53,372 bases of DNA from Ureibacillus terrenus (GCF_006569205.1 NZ_VIGD01000017.1:1-53372), one strand, 5' to 3'; numbered from the stretch's first letter, positions 1 through 8,765 are shown. Notes: generated from the letters alone by a model not told the origin. Translations and numbers: made by a program.

Positions 1-201
1 AGAGAACGGGTCATCCGCATCTTTCCGAACCGGGAATCGGTGTATCGCCTCGTTGGTGCCGTGTTGATCGAAATCGATGAAAAATGGATGTCAGGGCGCA
101 AATACTTGGATATGGCTGAATATTGGCGGTGGCGGAAAACGAAAGAGCAAGGAGTCCGATCGGTGAATCAGGAGGCTCCGGCGATCAAGAGAATGGGATA
201 A
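1..201 (+). pseudogene. C-terminal end of an IS256-family (Mutator-type) transposase, cut by the window edge
   Basis: Reading frame 1 is open from the first base to a TAA at 199-201 (66 residues). It contains RVIRIFPN followed by a VYRLVGAVLIEI-like stretch, the typical last segment of IS256-family DDE transposases, which move the element by cut-and-paste or copy-out transposition. The catalytic DDE residues would lie upstream of the window, so I cannot say whether the gene is intact. The downstream terminal sequence ending near 411 supports an IS256-type right end. Family assignment is from recognised protein motifs and is fairly firm; the exact element is unknown. Confidence 0.75.
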
Positions 202-411
202 CCTCTACGCCGTGTCAAGGAGAACGTGGAATACCTCGGAAGCGAGGAGTTGCCGCGAAAGCTCCTTGACACGCCTGTTCCTTGACAACATGATCATTTG
301 TCCGGGAAGGCGACCGGCAGGGAGACTTTCCGGTCTTACCTACCATACGTCAAGTCATCAGGTCCATGTTGTCTATCAAAGGGGAATTTACACAATAATT
401 TGGACTTGACC
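202..411 (+). mobile_element. Non-coding right end of the IS256-family element
   Basis: After the transposase stop there is a structured tail. Bases 211-222 and 262-273 are perfect 12-bp inverted repeats (CGTGTCAAGGAG / CTCCTTGACACG) enclosing a smaller CCTCG/CGAGG hairpin. The segment at about 387-411 (TTTACACAATAATTTGGACT and onward) resembles IS256-family terminal repeats that read inward to the transposase. The boundary is placed at 411 because bases 412-432 match the other insertion sequence in this window. I see no gene here. Confidence 0.55.
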
Positions 412-432
412 CAAATTAGCCTTCAAGAATCC
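412..432 (-). repeat. 21-bp fragment identical to the interior of the IS1182-family transposase
   Basis: Bases 412-432 are identical to 2508-2528, which on the minus strand encodes the GFLKANL region of the IS1182-family transposase. The identity stops exactly on both sides. It directly abuts the IS256-type end, which suggests the IS256 element once inserted in or beside an IS1182 copy that was later mostly deleted. From 433 to 507 I see nothing further. Confidence 0.6.
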
Positions 433-507
433 GGTCCTTTTGCACATTTAATAAATAAAATAACAGAATGAAACTGTCGAAACCAATCTTATTTTAAATT
501 AAAGGTT

Positions 508-1707
508 TTATTTCTTTAAATGTTTTTCAGGATTCAAATCTTCTAAATACCATGTAAGAGGAACTGCGAAATTGTCTTTCTCTAATTCTGTTACATTATT
601 GTCTCCACTGGCATCAACTAAGAAAATTTTTTCCTCTGATTCTAAACCAAAAATATTTTCTGATGAAACATATCCCTGTAAACTAGTATATCCTATGAAA
701 TTACTTCCATCTTGAGATAATGACTTGTTCAATCCTTTAATAGCATGAGTGATTCTGTCGCCATTACTGTCTATTGATCTTGCTTCCAATTCTTCAATAT
801 TAACATTGTATTTTTCAGTAATTGTTTTAACTTCATCAAAACTTAATGGTTCAGCAAAAGTAACTGTGACTGCAATGTCATTAATTTTTTTATTAGATTT
901 TAATTTCTTAGTTATCTCTTTTTGTTTTGATTTATATTTTGTAATCCCATCTTCTGTTGGTTCAATAGCTTTATATTCAGTAATGACTTGAGAGTCAGAT
1001 TGAGAATTTGTAGTACTTGTTGTATTAGATACCGGCACAGTTGTACTAGCTACTGCTTTTAGACTTTTTGTTATTTGAGGTTGAATAGAAGCAACTTTAC
1101 CTTGGTTATCACCATAAGTGAATGTGTGCTGTACTGTTGAAGATTGAGTGCAGTTGTTATAGTCCAAAATACCTTTTTTGCTCATGGCAAATTGAGCTTG
1201 AATTCTGCCGCTATCTGTTGATTTACCTCCACGATTATCAAGCCATTTAGTTGTCATATAATAAGCTTTATCAGCAACGACAGTCCCTAGTGCAACCACT
1301 TCTGATTCATCATCAGCTCCCCAGAGATTATTATCTTCAATGTCCACTTTGGGATTTGGCAGATTAGTAAGCACCTCCCATGCGGAAATTTTTAAGGATG
1401 AACCATCAGGAATAGCAGTTTGATCCAAAGTCACATATGCATTATATCCTGGACAGCTTCCGCCAGTGCCATTGCCTTTGTTGTAACTGATTATGGAGCT
1501 GACATTATAACTATCAAACTTGAAATCAATTCTCGTTTGTAAGAAATTTCTTGAGTCGTAATACGTAGTTGCTGTACCAGTTCCCGACTTTGGAACATAA
1601 GATCCGTAATTATAATTACTGTAACTCCATGCAAAAGCATGATTTGTAGCTAAACTGAATAACATGATGACAGTCACTGCTACAGTAAAAAATGTTTTTT
1701 TCTTCAC
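508..1707 (-). CDS. Secreted protein of unknown function
   Basis: 399 residues from a GTG start at 1707, chosen because an AGGGGG ribosome binding site sits 7 bases upstream and the product then begins with a classic Sec signal peptide: VKKKTFF, a hydrophobic core, and AFA-W as a probable cleavage site near residue 26. The mature N-terminal half is rich in Tyr, Ser, Gly and Asn and has two cysteines (SCPGYN and NNCTQ) that could form a disulfide outside the cell. A Thr/Ser-rich linker follows, then a Lys-rich segment and a C-terminal region. No family is recognised. It lies in an AT-rich patch between insertion sequences, so horizontal acquisition is likely. No clear terminator was seen downstream. 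Confidence 0.7.
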   Translation of the reverse strand: MKKKTFFTVAVTVIMLFSLATNHAFAWSYSNYNYGSYVPKSGTGTATTYYDSRNFLQTRIDFKFDSYNVSSIISYNKGNGTGGSCPGYNAYVTLDQTAIPDGSSLKISAWEVLTNLPNPKVDIEDNNLWGADDESEVVALGTVVADKAYYMTTKWLDNRGGKSTDSGRIQAQFAMSKKGILDYNNCTQSSTVQHTFTYGDNQGKVASIQPQITKSLKAVASTTVPVSNTTSTTNSQSDSQVITEYKAIEPTEDGITKYKSKQKEITKKLKSNKKINDIAVTVTFAEPLSFDEVKTITEKYNVNIEELEARSIDSNGDRITHAIKGLNKSLSQDGSNFIGYTSLQGYVSSENIFGLESEEKIFLVDASGDNNVTELEKDNFAVPLTWYLEDLNPEKHLKK

Positions 1708-1910
1708 CAAAATACCCCCTATTCCTTTGAAACAATTCCATAATATATCGATATATACCAATGATTAGGTTATATGTAAAGAATAATATCCAAAAATTCT
1801 TAATTTTGTAAAAAAACATTTAAATTGTTTGAAAAAATCTAATTTTATTTTTTAAAAATTATTTTTTTTGTTAAAATTGAAACTACTATATTGGGAGAGG
1901 GGAAAAAAGG

Positions 1911-2336
1911 ATGAAAAAGAAAAATTTGATTATACTGGCAGTTATAAATTTTATTATAGTCTTTGCATTATTGATTGATAATTCAGGGTATGTTGAATTT
2001 AATGAAATCATAATGCTGGCTATTTCCTTTGTATTTTTTGTTATTTTGATAGAATCAATAAATTCAAAAAGAAGATTCAAATTCGTTATCAATACACTCA
2101 TCTACATTGCATATTTGATTATAATCATGCTCGCTGATTTGACTGTTGATCATTTCATATTTTCTTTTAAAGATATTGTATACGATGGTAGACCTTTAAC
2201 TCTATTAGAAGAAATTGCTGAATATAAAGATGATATGTTGGTAATTACTTTGTACATTATTGTTCCATACATTATTTTGTATTTCATAGTTTACACAATT
2301 AAATTTTTCAACAAAAAAAAACTAGCTTCAAGATAG
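1911..2336 (+). CDS. Four-helix membrane protein of unknown function
   Basis: 141 residues starting at ATG 1911, preceded by GAGAGGGG and a purine-rich spacer. Four hydrophobic segments are visible at roughly residues 4-23, 33-51, 57-79 and 104-130, so this is an integral membrane protein. No family is recognised. It is very AT-rich like the divergent secreted protein gene upstream (203 bp between them), and its stop codon overlaps the end of the broken IS1182 transposase frame on the other strand. Both genes look like cargo of the same acquired patch. Confidence 0.6.
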   Translation: MKKKNLIILAVINFIIVFALLIDNSGYVEFNEIIMLAISFVFFVILIESINSKRRFKFVINTLIYIAYLIIIMLADLTVDHFIFSFKDIVYDGRPLTLLEEIAEYKDDMLVITLYIIVPYIILYFIVYTIKFFNKKKLASR

Positions 2337-3973
2337 GAAAAAGGAGAATTTGAGCCAACTCAAATTCTCCTTTTTCCATTTCTCTCCATTATTTTTGGTC
2401 AGTTGATCTTTGTTGGCCGTGTATTTCCGTAAATTCACGGCCATTAAGGCAATCCCCATTTCATTTTCCACCTTCGATTTGCCTCGGACGGAAAATCGAG
2501 TGAAACGCAAATTAGCCTTCAAGAATCCAAAAACTGGTTCTACGTCCATTTTAGGTTGACGGAAAATAGAACCTGCTTTTTCTTCTGAAAGCTTCGCTCT
2601 TACATATTCTTTTTGTCGTTCCCATTTTTCATTCACCATGACTTTTCGGTGGTTGCCTTCCTTTGCTTTTGTACATGAAGAACGGAATGGACATCCCGAA
2701 CAGTTTTCACATTCATAGATTTTCAATTCTCGTTTGAAACCGGTCTTATCGGTACGTACAGAACGATATCGGAAGGTTACCCGCTGCTGATTCGGACACG
2801 TGTAGGTATCACTTTCTTCGTCGTACATCCAATTGTCTGGATGAAATGGGTTTTGTTTATATTTCTTCTTTTGTTCTTTCTCATACATGGTATATGGAAT
2901 AAGTGCCTCACATTTTCGATTCGAAAGGATGTCCTCATAGTTCTGTTCACTACCATAACCAGCATCTGCGACAATATTTTTGGCAATGGAAAATAATGCT
3001 TCTCAATCTCATTCAAGAACGGAATCAATGTACGTGTATCGGTAGGATTTGGAAAAATGCCATAAGCCAGTGCGTATTGACCTTCTGTTGCGATTTATAC
3101 GTTGTATCCAGCCTTCAATTGACCGTTTTTCATATAGTCGTCTTTCATTCGCATGAACGTCGCATCTAAGTCTGTTTTGGAATAACTATTCCGTTCACCC
3201 AAGATTTCGAAGTCTTTTTGATACTTTTGTTTACGTAAAATCAAGTCAATCAACTGTTTGTACACTCGCTTCGGATATTTCCGTTCGCTTCTTAATGCTT
3301 TTCGTTCTGTGGCATCGGGCGATGCTTCTATCTTTTGGTCATATTCCGTAATCACTTCATCGACTTGTTGCACCATTTGAGCGAGTTCTTCAACGGACAG
3401 TTCTCCCTCATTTTCCCGCTCCATTTCAGGGATGATTTCCTTCTCTAACAGTTCGTTGTAGAGCTGATTGGATTTTTCAATTAAGCTTTTGTTGTATTTT
3501 TCAATGGATTTTTTCCACACAAAAGTAAATCGGTTGGCATTCGCTTCAATCTTTGTACCGTCAATGAAAATTGCTTCTTGATCAATTAATTTTTCTTCCA
3601 CCAGTTGGCAACGGAATTGGACAAAACATTGACGAATTAATTCTTTTACTTCCGGATGTACACGAAAACGATTGATTGTCCGATAACTTGGTTCATAGCC
3701 TTGTGCCAACCACATCATCCGAATACTGTCCTTTAAAAGGGCTTCAATTTTCCGACCTGAAAAGACTGATTGGGAATAAGCACACAAAATAATTTTTAGC
3801 ATCATGCGTGGATGATAAGCAGGACAACCTGTATTTCGAAGAAACGGCTGAAAGGCTTCATCGGGGATACTTTCAACTAAATGGTGAATGTGGAAGGCAA
3901 TATCATTTTCTTGTAATTTTATTTCTAAATCTAGAGGCAAAACTAATTGATTCATGTTATAATATTTGAACAT
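2328..3973 (-). pseudogene. IS1182-family transposase, inactivated by a stop codon and a frameshift
   Basis: The N-terminal 292 residues (3973 to 3098) read well: MFKYYNMNQL start, FIDGTKIEANANRFTFVWKK and the long coiled-coil insert typical of IS1182 transposases, ending at GYNV. The expected next residue Gln is TAA at 3095-3097, a one-base change from CAA. The same frame then continues (IATEGQYALAYGIFPN) to about 2982, where an A-run (T-run 2977-2981 on the plus strand) is one base short. Adding one A would restore LPKNIVADAGYGSEQNY and join the C-terminal 186-residue frame ending at 2328. Two independent lesions mean this copy is dead. Homologues are roughly the combined length, about 545 residues. 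Confidence 0.85.
2336..2377. terminator. Perfect 19-bp hairpin between the membrane protein gene and the IS1182 remnant
   Basis: Bases 2336-2354 and 2359-2377 are perfect inverted repeats with a CCAA loop; the arms contain AAAAAGGAG and CTCCTTTTT. It can act as a bidirectional terminator for the plus-strand membrane gene and the minus-strand transposase. On the minus strand it lies inside the last codons of the transposase frame, so it came with the element. Confidence 0.6.
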
Positions 3974-4054
3974 AAGGACCCTTCTTTCTGTTAGGTTTGG
4001 TGTGGTAACTTAATTTTAACAGAAGAGGTCCTTATTTTTATTGAAAAAATGAAG

Positions 4055-4095
4055 AACAGCCCATGAAATTTCATTCCAAAATTTCATGGGCTGTT
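4055..4095 (-). terminator. Leader hairpin of the IS1182 element
   Basis: Bases 4055-4071 and 4079-4095 are perfect 17-bp inverted repeats with a 7-base loop. On the minus strand the hairpin is followed within a few bases by ATTTTTTC. It lies between the element's end and the transposase start and probably stops transcription entering from outside, as is common for insertion sequences. Confidence 0.55.
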
Positions 4096-4158
4096 TCCAT
4101 TTTAGAGGGGGTTTTGTCCCAGCCTCTTTTTGTTTTCTTTGAAATTATTGTCGTACAA

Positions 4159-4800
4159 TTATTTTCCTTTGATTGACAATCCCATCCGGATGAAATCGTT
4201 TGTGGAATTATAATCGCTTTGGTCATAAATCGTCAGCCGCACGAGAAGATTGTTTTTCTCATAAACAATTCCAATTACTTGTTCATTATCAAGTTTCGAA
4301 ATATATGCCGCGGAATTTGAGATTTCCGGATGAGCTTTTAATGCATCGCTGAGATCGTAAGGCTTGTATTGGCCGATTGCCGCCATAGTCTCCTCTGTAT
4401 TTTTTACGAGATCATCAAAAGCGGCATCGTTTTTTGAAACAGCCTCGATTCGCATAAAAACGGCATCGTTTTCTTTAAGGAAAAGCACTTCTTTGCCCGG
4501 TTCTTCTTTAGTCAGTTCATAGCCATCCAACACTTGAATTGTATATTGTTCTTCCTCCACTACGTTGGCATTTTCTAAAGGATCGCCGTTTTCTGATTGA
4601 GCAGGATTTTTTTGTTCAACTGACTGGTCGTTTTCATCAGCTTGCTTCTCTTTCTCTGCCGTTCCTTCATCTTTTGCATTTGTTTCTTCTTCTGGCTCTT
4701 TTGCTGAATCGGAATCGCCGTTTTGTTCTCCCGCCGTACCGCAGCCGGCAAGAGCCAATATCAACAATAGGGATGTCAATAAAAACGATAATTTCTTCAT
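4159..4800 (-). CDS. Lipoprotein of unknown function
   Basis: 213 residues from the second of two tandem ATG codons (4800); AAAGGAGG lies 7 bases before it and only 4 bases before the first ATG (4803). The N-terminus is a lipoprotein signal: MKKLSFLL, hydrophobic core, lipobox LAGC, so Cys should be lipidated and the protein anchored on the outer face of the membrane. A long acidic low-complexity linker (Glu, Asp, Lys, Asn, Gln; about residues 25-80) separates it from a compact C-terminal domain of about 130 residues with no motif I recognise. It could be a stress or envelope lipoprotein; no function is proposed. Confidence 0.8.
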   Translation of the reverse strand: MKKLSFLLTSLLLILALAGCGTAGEQNGDSDSAKEPEEETNAKDEGTAEKEKQADENDQSVEQKNPAQSENGDPLENANVVEEEQYTIQVLDGYELTKEEPGKEVLFLKENDAVFMRIEAVSKNDAAFDDLVKNTEETMAAIGQYKPYDLSDALKAHPEISNSAAYISKLDNEQVIGIVYEKNNLLVRLTIYDQSDYNSTNDFIRMGLSIKGK

Positions 4801-4854
4801 CATCTTTCCTCCTTTTCAATAAGACGTTTTTGCGGCCCGCAAAGTTTCCTTTAA

Positions 4855-5472
4855 TCAATAGCGAATAAACGGCAAAATTAAAAACAGCAGCAATACGAAA
4901 ACTTCGTGTGCGACAATCACCAGAGGCATGCTTTGTTTCCATTCATATAACAGACCGAAAATAACGGAGATGAGAAATGCGCAAATGACGACGGGAATGG
5001 ACCCGCCTAAGGCAATCGCGACAGCAAACAAAATGCTTGCAATAAGGCAGGACAGAATCGGGGAGAAATACTGTTTCAGAGCGTTCTGTACATACCCGCG
5101 CCAAAACAGTTCTTCACCGATGACAATAATGAAAACGAGCAATAGGTAATGCCAAATATTATTCGGTCCGTAAGTTGCCAAAAATTTTTTAATCGCTTTC
5201 ACAGAGCCGGAATCGACGAATTTGAGCAGTATATAACCGAGTCTGATGACACCATAAGTAATGGTGCCGAAACCAATTCCGAATAAAATATATTTCCAAG
5301 TTGGAAGTTCGTCTTTAAATTTACCGAACAGGATGGCAATCGCAATGCCGACAAGGAGAGTAAACGTATATAAGTGCCAGAAGATTTTCTTTTCTTCAAA
5401 AGAAAAAAACGTGCTGACAAAGATGAAAGCAAGAGAGAGAAGGAGAACAATCAACTTATTTGAAACTTTCAT
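4855..5472 (-). CDS. CPBP-family (CAAX/Abi) intramembrane metalloprotease
   Basis: 205 residues from ATG 5472, which follows AAAGGAGG at 8 bases; an upstream in-frame ATG has no such site. The protein is strongly hydrophobic with about six membrane segments. The family motif EExxxR is present as GEELFWRGYV near residue 120, and a conserved His near residue 185 (VIVAHEVF) matches a second active-site segment. CPBP proteases are membrane glutamyl/metalloproteases; bacterial members act on diverse or unknown substrates, including peptide processing and immunity. The lipoprotein gene starts 55 bp downstream on the same strand and may be cotranscribed. The substrate is not predictable from the sequence. 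Confidence 0.85.
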   Translation of the reverse strand: MKVSNKLIVLLLSLAFIFVSTFFSFEEKKIFWHLYTFTLLVGIAIAILFGKFKDELPTWKYILFGIGFGTITYGVIRLGYILLKFVDSGSVKAIKKFLATYGPNNIWHYLLLVFIIVIGEELFWRGYVQNALKQYFSPILSCLIASILFAVAIALGGSIPVVICAFLISVIFGLLYEWKQSMPLVIVAHEVFVLLLFLILPFIRY

Positions 5473-5502
5473 TTCACTTGCCTCCTTTGTTATCATATTA
5501 AC

Positions 5503-5528
5503 AAAAAAAACTCCCCCTATGAAAGGGG
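5503..5528 (-). terminator. Rho-independent terminator after the YkvS-like gene
   Basis: On the minus strand CCCCTTTCATAGGGG forms a short GC-rich hairpin followed by AGTTTTTTTT (complement of the A-run 5503-5510). It ends the YkvS-like gene just before the CPBP protease gene. Confidence 0.75.
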
Positions 5529-5537
5529 AAGAAATCT

Positions 5538-5732
5538 TTACTCTGAATCCTTTGCAGATTTTACAATTTTGTACCGTTTATGGTTAACAACCGTTTTTTC
5601 TTCCAAATCAAGGTCCCGATAGTTCGACATGATGGTTAAATCGACAATTACTGAATTATCATTAACTTTTTCAACCAGTCCCCGCAGTCCGTCTTTGAAT
5701 TCGATAATATCTCCAACTTCAGCGATTTTCAT
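5538..5732 (-). CDS. ykvS: YkvS-like small protein (DUF2187 family)
   Basis: 64 residues, ATG 5732 preceded by AAAAAAGGAGG. The sequence MKIAEVGDIIEFKDGLRGLV and later NHKRYKIV is typical of the DUF2187/YkvS family, short cytoplasmic proteins resembling a small beta-barrel (KOW/SH3-like) fold. Their function is not established. The gene is monocistronic, with its own terminator, and divergent from the small gene at 5875. Its B. subtilis relative lies in the same broad chromosomal neighbourhood, which supports the call. Confidence 0.75.
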   Translation of the reverse strand: MKIAEVGDIIEFKDGLRGLVEKVNDNSVIVDLTIMSNYRDLDLEEKTVVNHKRYKIVKSAKDSE

Positions 5733-5874
5733 AGGGATGTTCCTCCTTTTTTAGCTGCTATGACGATAGTTTGCATGATAATAGAACAAAAGTAAAGGGA
5801 TTTTTGAACATTTTCTAACATTGTAATATCTTTGAATCATTTTTAACATTTTCGAATAGAGGAGGCGAAGAATC

Positions 5875-6063
5875 GTGGATAAATATAAAATAATGATTGA
5901 AAAGTTAAAAAACGGGGAAATAGATAGTATAGAAATTACGAAGGATGAATTTATGGAATTTCGTGAAGTGCTCGTCAACGATGAAAAATTTAAACATTTT
6001 CGCGGTGAAGCAAAGCAGGGAGGCAGGGTCGTTTACCGGTATATGGATGAACCGCGTGCATAA
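5875..6063 (+). CDS. Conserved small cytoplasmic protein
   Basis: 62 residues from a GTG start at 5875, with GAGGAGG 9 bases upstream. It is charged and lacks membrane segments or a signal peptide: an N-terminal helix-like stretch (KYKIMIEKLKNGE), a middle segment ending KHFRGEAKQGG, and a short RVVYRYMDEPRA tail. Small Bacillales proteins of this shape occur near ykuK/ykzF-type loci, but I cannot name the family with confidence. The Spo0E-like gene follows 41 bp downstream and the two are likely cotranscribed up to the terminator at 6358. Confidence 0.65.
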   Translation: MDKYKIMIEKLKNGEIDSIEITKDEFMEFREVLVNDEKFKHFRGEAKQGGRVVYRYMDEPRA

Positions 6064-6104
6064 GCCTTCCTGCCGCGCAGCTGAATGAAAGAGGGGATTA
6101 GCGT

Positions 6105-6269
6105 ATGGAAAAACTATTGACACAATTGGAGCACGTTCGTGAAAAAATGATAAGTTCAGGATTGGAGAATGGCTTACAATCCCCAAAGACCCTTCGTTTG
6201 AGCAGAGAGCTGGATCAAATTATCAATCAATATGTTCAAAAGTCCCGGTTGTTTATTGCGAAAAAATAA
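6105..6269 (+). CDS. Spo0E-like aspartyl-phosphate phosphatase
   Basis: A 54-residue open frame from ATG 6105 with GAGGGG upstream. It has the family size and the signature: a short N-terminal helix (EKLLTQLEHVREKMI), a loop, then LSRELDQIINQYVQ, a variant of the SQELD motif of Spo0E/YisI/YnzD proteins. These remove phosphate from Spo0A~P and so delay sporulation; the Asp of the motif is essential in known members. Here Gln of SQELD is Arg, a tolerated variation in my recollection but one to check. Its presence suggests a spore-forming lineage. Confidence 0.8.
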   Translation: MEKLLTQLEHVREKMISSGLENGLQSPKTLRLSRELDQIINQYVQKSRLFIAKK

Positions 6270-6357
6270 AAATTTTTCAATTTTCTGTTATAAATTTTGC
6301 GTTAATTGGAAACAGTATTTTATGAACACAGCAACATTCTCATTTTCCCCCTTTTCA

Positions 6358-6384
6358 AGCAGCAATTTTGCTGCTCTTTTTTTT
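6358..6384 (+). terminator. Rho-independent terminator after the Spo0E-like gene
   Basis: AGCAGCAA/TTGCTGCT hairpin followed by CTTTTTTTT. It ends the small two-gene unit at 5875-6269. Confidence 0.85.
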
Positions 6385-6492
6385 GCCTTCAAAAGAAGCA
6401 TTTTCCTATCAACAATTTCCTGAATCTATGGTACATTACAAGAAAGTGTAAAATATACATATATTTCATATGAATGAAGGGGTGTTGGAAAG

Positions 6493-7362
6493 TTGAGAAA
6501 AGAAAAGATTGCCTTTATCGGTACAGGTGTGATGGGATCGGGCATTGTCAAACATTTATTAAACGCAGGGTTTGAAGTGACGGTCTATAACCGCACGAAA
6601 GCAAAAGCGAATCCATTGTTGGAACTTGGAGCCGAATGGGCGGATACTCCGGCTCTGGCTGCGGAGAATCAAGACATCATTTTTACAATGGTAGGGTTTC
6701 CGAAAGATGTCGAAGAAGTGTATTTTGGGGATAAAGGGATATTCAAGACGGCAAAAGAAAATTCCGTCGTCATCGACATGACAACGTCGAAGCCAAGCCT
6801 CGCAAAGAAAATCTACGAAACCGCAAAAGAAAAGGGGATCAAAAGTCTTGATGCACCGGTGTCAGGCGGAGATATCGGGGCAAGAAACGGTACGTTGTCC
6901 ATCATGGTTGGCGGAGATGAACAAGTGTTTCATGAAATGCTTCCAATTTTTGAACTTTTTGGATCCAATATTGTTTATCATGGGGAAGCCGGAGCGGGCC
7001 AGCATGCCAAAATGTGCAATCAATTGCTGGTGACAACGAACATGATCGGGGTTTGCGAGTGCATTGCCTATGGAATCAAGGCAGGATTGGATTTGGAAAA
7101 AGTATTGCGGTCTGTTTCAACGGGGGCTGCCGGTTCATGGTCATTGACGAATCTGGGGCCGCGTATACTGAAAGGAGATCTTGATCCCGGTTTTTATATT
7201 AAACATTTCATTAAAGACATGAAAATTGCTTTGGAAGAAGCGGAAAGAATGGGATTGGACCTGCCGGGCCTGAAACTGGCGAAAGAAATGTATGAAACAT
7301 TGCAGGAACGTGGTTACGGGGATTACGGAACTCAGGCACTGATCAAATATTATCCTGTTTGA
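6493..7362 (+). CDS. ykwC: 3-hydroxyisobutyrate dehydrogenase-family oxidoreductase (YkwC)
   Basis: 289 residues from a TTG start at 6493 (GGGGTGTTGGAAAG upstream). The N-terminus has the dinucleotide-binding fold AFIGTGVMGSGIV, followed by the substrate-site motif DAPVSGGDIGA near residue 122 and the conserved Lys in GAGQHAKMCNQ near residue 172, the proposed catalytic residue of beta-hydroxyacid dehydrogenases. Such enzymes oxidise 3-hydroxy acids with NAD(P), in the cytoplasm; the specific substrate of YkwC is not established. Length is normal for the family. A B. subtilis ykwC lies near cheV, as here. The MFS gene follows 34 bp later and may be cotranscribed. Confidence 0.9.
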   Translation: MRKEKIAFIGTGVMGSGIVKHLLNAGFEVTVYNRTKAKANPLLELGAEWADTPALAAENQDIIFTMVGFPKDVEEVYFGDKGIFKTAKENSVVIDMTTSKPSLAKKIYETAKEKGIKSLDAPVSGGDIGARNGTLSIMVGGDEQVFHEMLPIFELFGSNIVYHGEAGAGQHAKMCNQLLVTTNMIGVCECIAYGIKAGLDLEKVLRSVSTGAAGSWSLTNLGPRILKGDLDPGFYIKHFIKDMKIALEEAERMGLDLPGLKLAKEMYETLQERGYGDYGTQALIKYYPV

Positions 7363-7396
7363 GCCTGAAATTATCGACTGATAGGGGCTGTTATTA

Positions 7397-8713
7397 TTGA
7401 AGAAAAGCAGAGGCGTTGCCGCGAGGAATCAATTGGCGTTGTATTTTTCCCTTCCTATACTTTCATGGGCGTTGTACGATTTCGCGAATACGATTTTTTC
7501 ATCCAACATTAATACGGTGTTTTTTCCATTTTATATGGATGAAGTCCTCGGAAAGGACCGGGTGATGGAGCAGGTGGCAAGCACTTTCATTTCTTACGCG
7601 AACGCCTGCGCAAGTTTCTTTTTGGTGCTGTTTTCTCCGCTTTACGGTGTTTGGATTGACCAAACGGGGTATAAAAAACGGTTTATTGTCTGGTTTGCGT
7701 CCATATCCATCTTTTTTACTTTCATGATGGGGGTTTTTGCTTCCTTCAATGCTTCCTTGTCCATTTCAGGGATGCCCCTCAGTCTGAGCCTTGTAGTCAT
7801 CAGTTTTGTCATTGCAAAATTTTGCTTTAATTCGAGTTTGGTATTTTATGATACGATGTTGGGCGATCTCGGTACAAAGAAAGAAATCCCGTTAATTTCG
7901 GGATTCGGGGTAGCCGTCGGATATTTGGGGACGATTGTCGGATTGTTGGTTTATTTCTTCGTTGATGATGGCGGCTTTCATCGCGCCTTTATTCCAACGG
8001 CCATCCTCTATCTCATCTTTTCCTTGCCGCTGTTTTACTTTATCAAAGACCGGCCATTGCCGAAAGAACAAAGAAAAAGGGCCAGCTTTATTAAAGGTTA
8101 CAAAGAAATTGTCGATACATTTAAGGACATGAAAAAATATAAAGCCATTTTCACATTCATGATTGCATATTTCTTTTTAAACGATGCCATTCAGACGACC
8201 ATCGCCATGATGGCAATCTATGCGACGGTCATCATCGGCTTCAGTTCGGGACAATTTATCGTCTTATATTTGGTCAGCACCATTTCCACCGTAATCGGCT
8301 CCTTCATTTTCGGCAACATTACGAAAGCGATTGGTGCAAAAAAAGCTGTGGCTATTGTCAGCCTCATCATGATCATCGCGCTATTCATTGCCGTATTTGC
8401 GACGCAAGAATGGATGTTTTGGCTGGCGGGCAGCTTGTTTGGCGTATCCCTCGGTTCCATGTGGGTGACATCAAGGACCCTCATAATTGAGCTTTCCCCT
8501 GAAGAAAAGCGCGGGCAATTTTTCGGCCTCTTCGCTTTTTCCGGGAAAGTATCGTCCATTGTCGGCCCGGCATTATATGGAACCATCACCTTTTTGCTGA
8601 AAGATCATGGTCCTCTGGCATCACGGGTTGCCCTCGGTTCGTTGATGGTATTGACGGTCGTCGGATTAATCGTTCATCTGCAAGTAAAACAGGAAGAGCG
8701 GTTATCCCATTAG
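7397..8713 (+). CDS. MFS transporter of the Atg22-like (UMF1) type
   Basis: 438 residues from a TTG start at 7397. About twelve hydrophobic segments are visible. The opening WALYDFANTIFSSNINTVFF is characteristic of the UMF1/Atg22-like branch of the major facilitator superfamily, and the WIDQTGYKKR loop after helix 2 corresponds to the superfamily motif A. Eukaryotic Atg22 exports amino acids from vacuoles; bacterial substrates are unknown. The gene sits between ykwC and cheV on the same strand with short gaps, so readthrough into cheV is possible. Calling it a drug pump would not be justified. Confidence 0.85.
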   Translation: MKKSRGVAARNQLALYFSLPILSWALYDFANTIFSSNINTVFFPFYMDEVLGKDRVMEQVASTFISYANACASFFLVLFSPLYGVWIDQTGYKKRFIVWFASISIFFTFMMGVFASFNASLSISGMPLSLSLVVISFVIAKFCFNSSLVFYDTMLGDLGTKKEIPLISGFGVAVGYLGTIVGLLVYFFVDDGGFHRAFIPTAILYLIFSLPLFYFIKDRPLPKEQRKRASFIKGYKEIVDTFKDMKKYKAIFTFMIAYFFLNDAIQTTIAMMAIYATVIIGFSSGQFIVLYLVSTISTVIGSFIFGNITKAIGAKKAVAIVSLIMIIALFIAVFATQEWMFWLAGSLFGVSLGSMWVTSRTLIIELSPEEKRGQFFGLFAFSGKVSSIVGPALYGTITFLLKDHGPLASRVALGSLMVLTVVGLIVHLQVKQEERLSH

Positions 8714-8765
8714 AAATTTCTGCAACGTTTTCTGCAATATACCGGTATAGGAAGGGATGATGTGG

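Larger units (their letters stand above)
2328..4126 (-). mobile_element. IS1182-family insertion sequence, probably truncated at its 3' end
   Basis: The upstream (5') end is marked at 4111-4126 by GTTTTGTCCCAGCCTC, whose complement GAGGCTGGGACAAAAC is the same kind of terminal repeat that opens the second IS1182-type element at 53123. No matching repeat is visible near 2328-2340, so the 3' terminal repeat is either lost or unrecognisable. Between the terminal repeat and the transposase start lie a 17-bp hairpin and an untranslated leader of about 150 bases. Confidence 0.7.
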
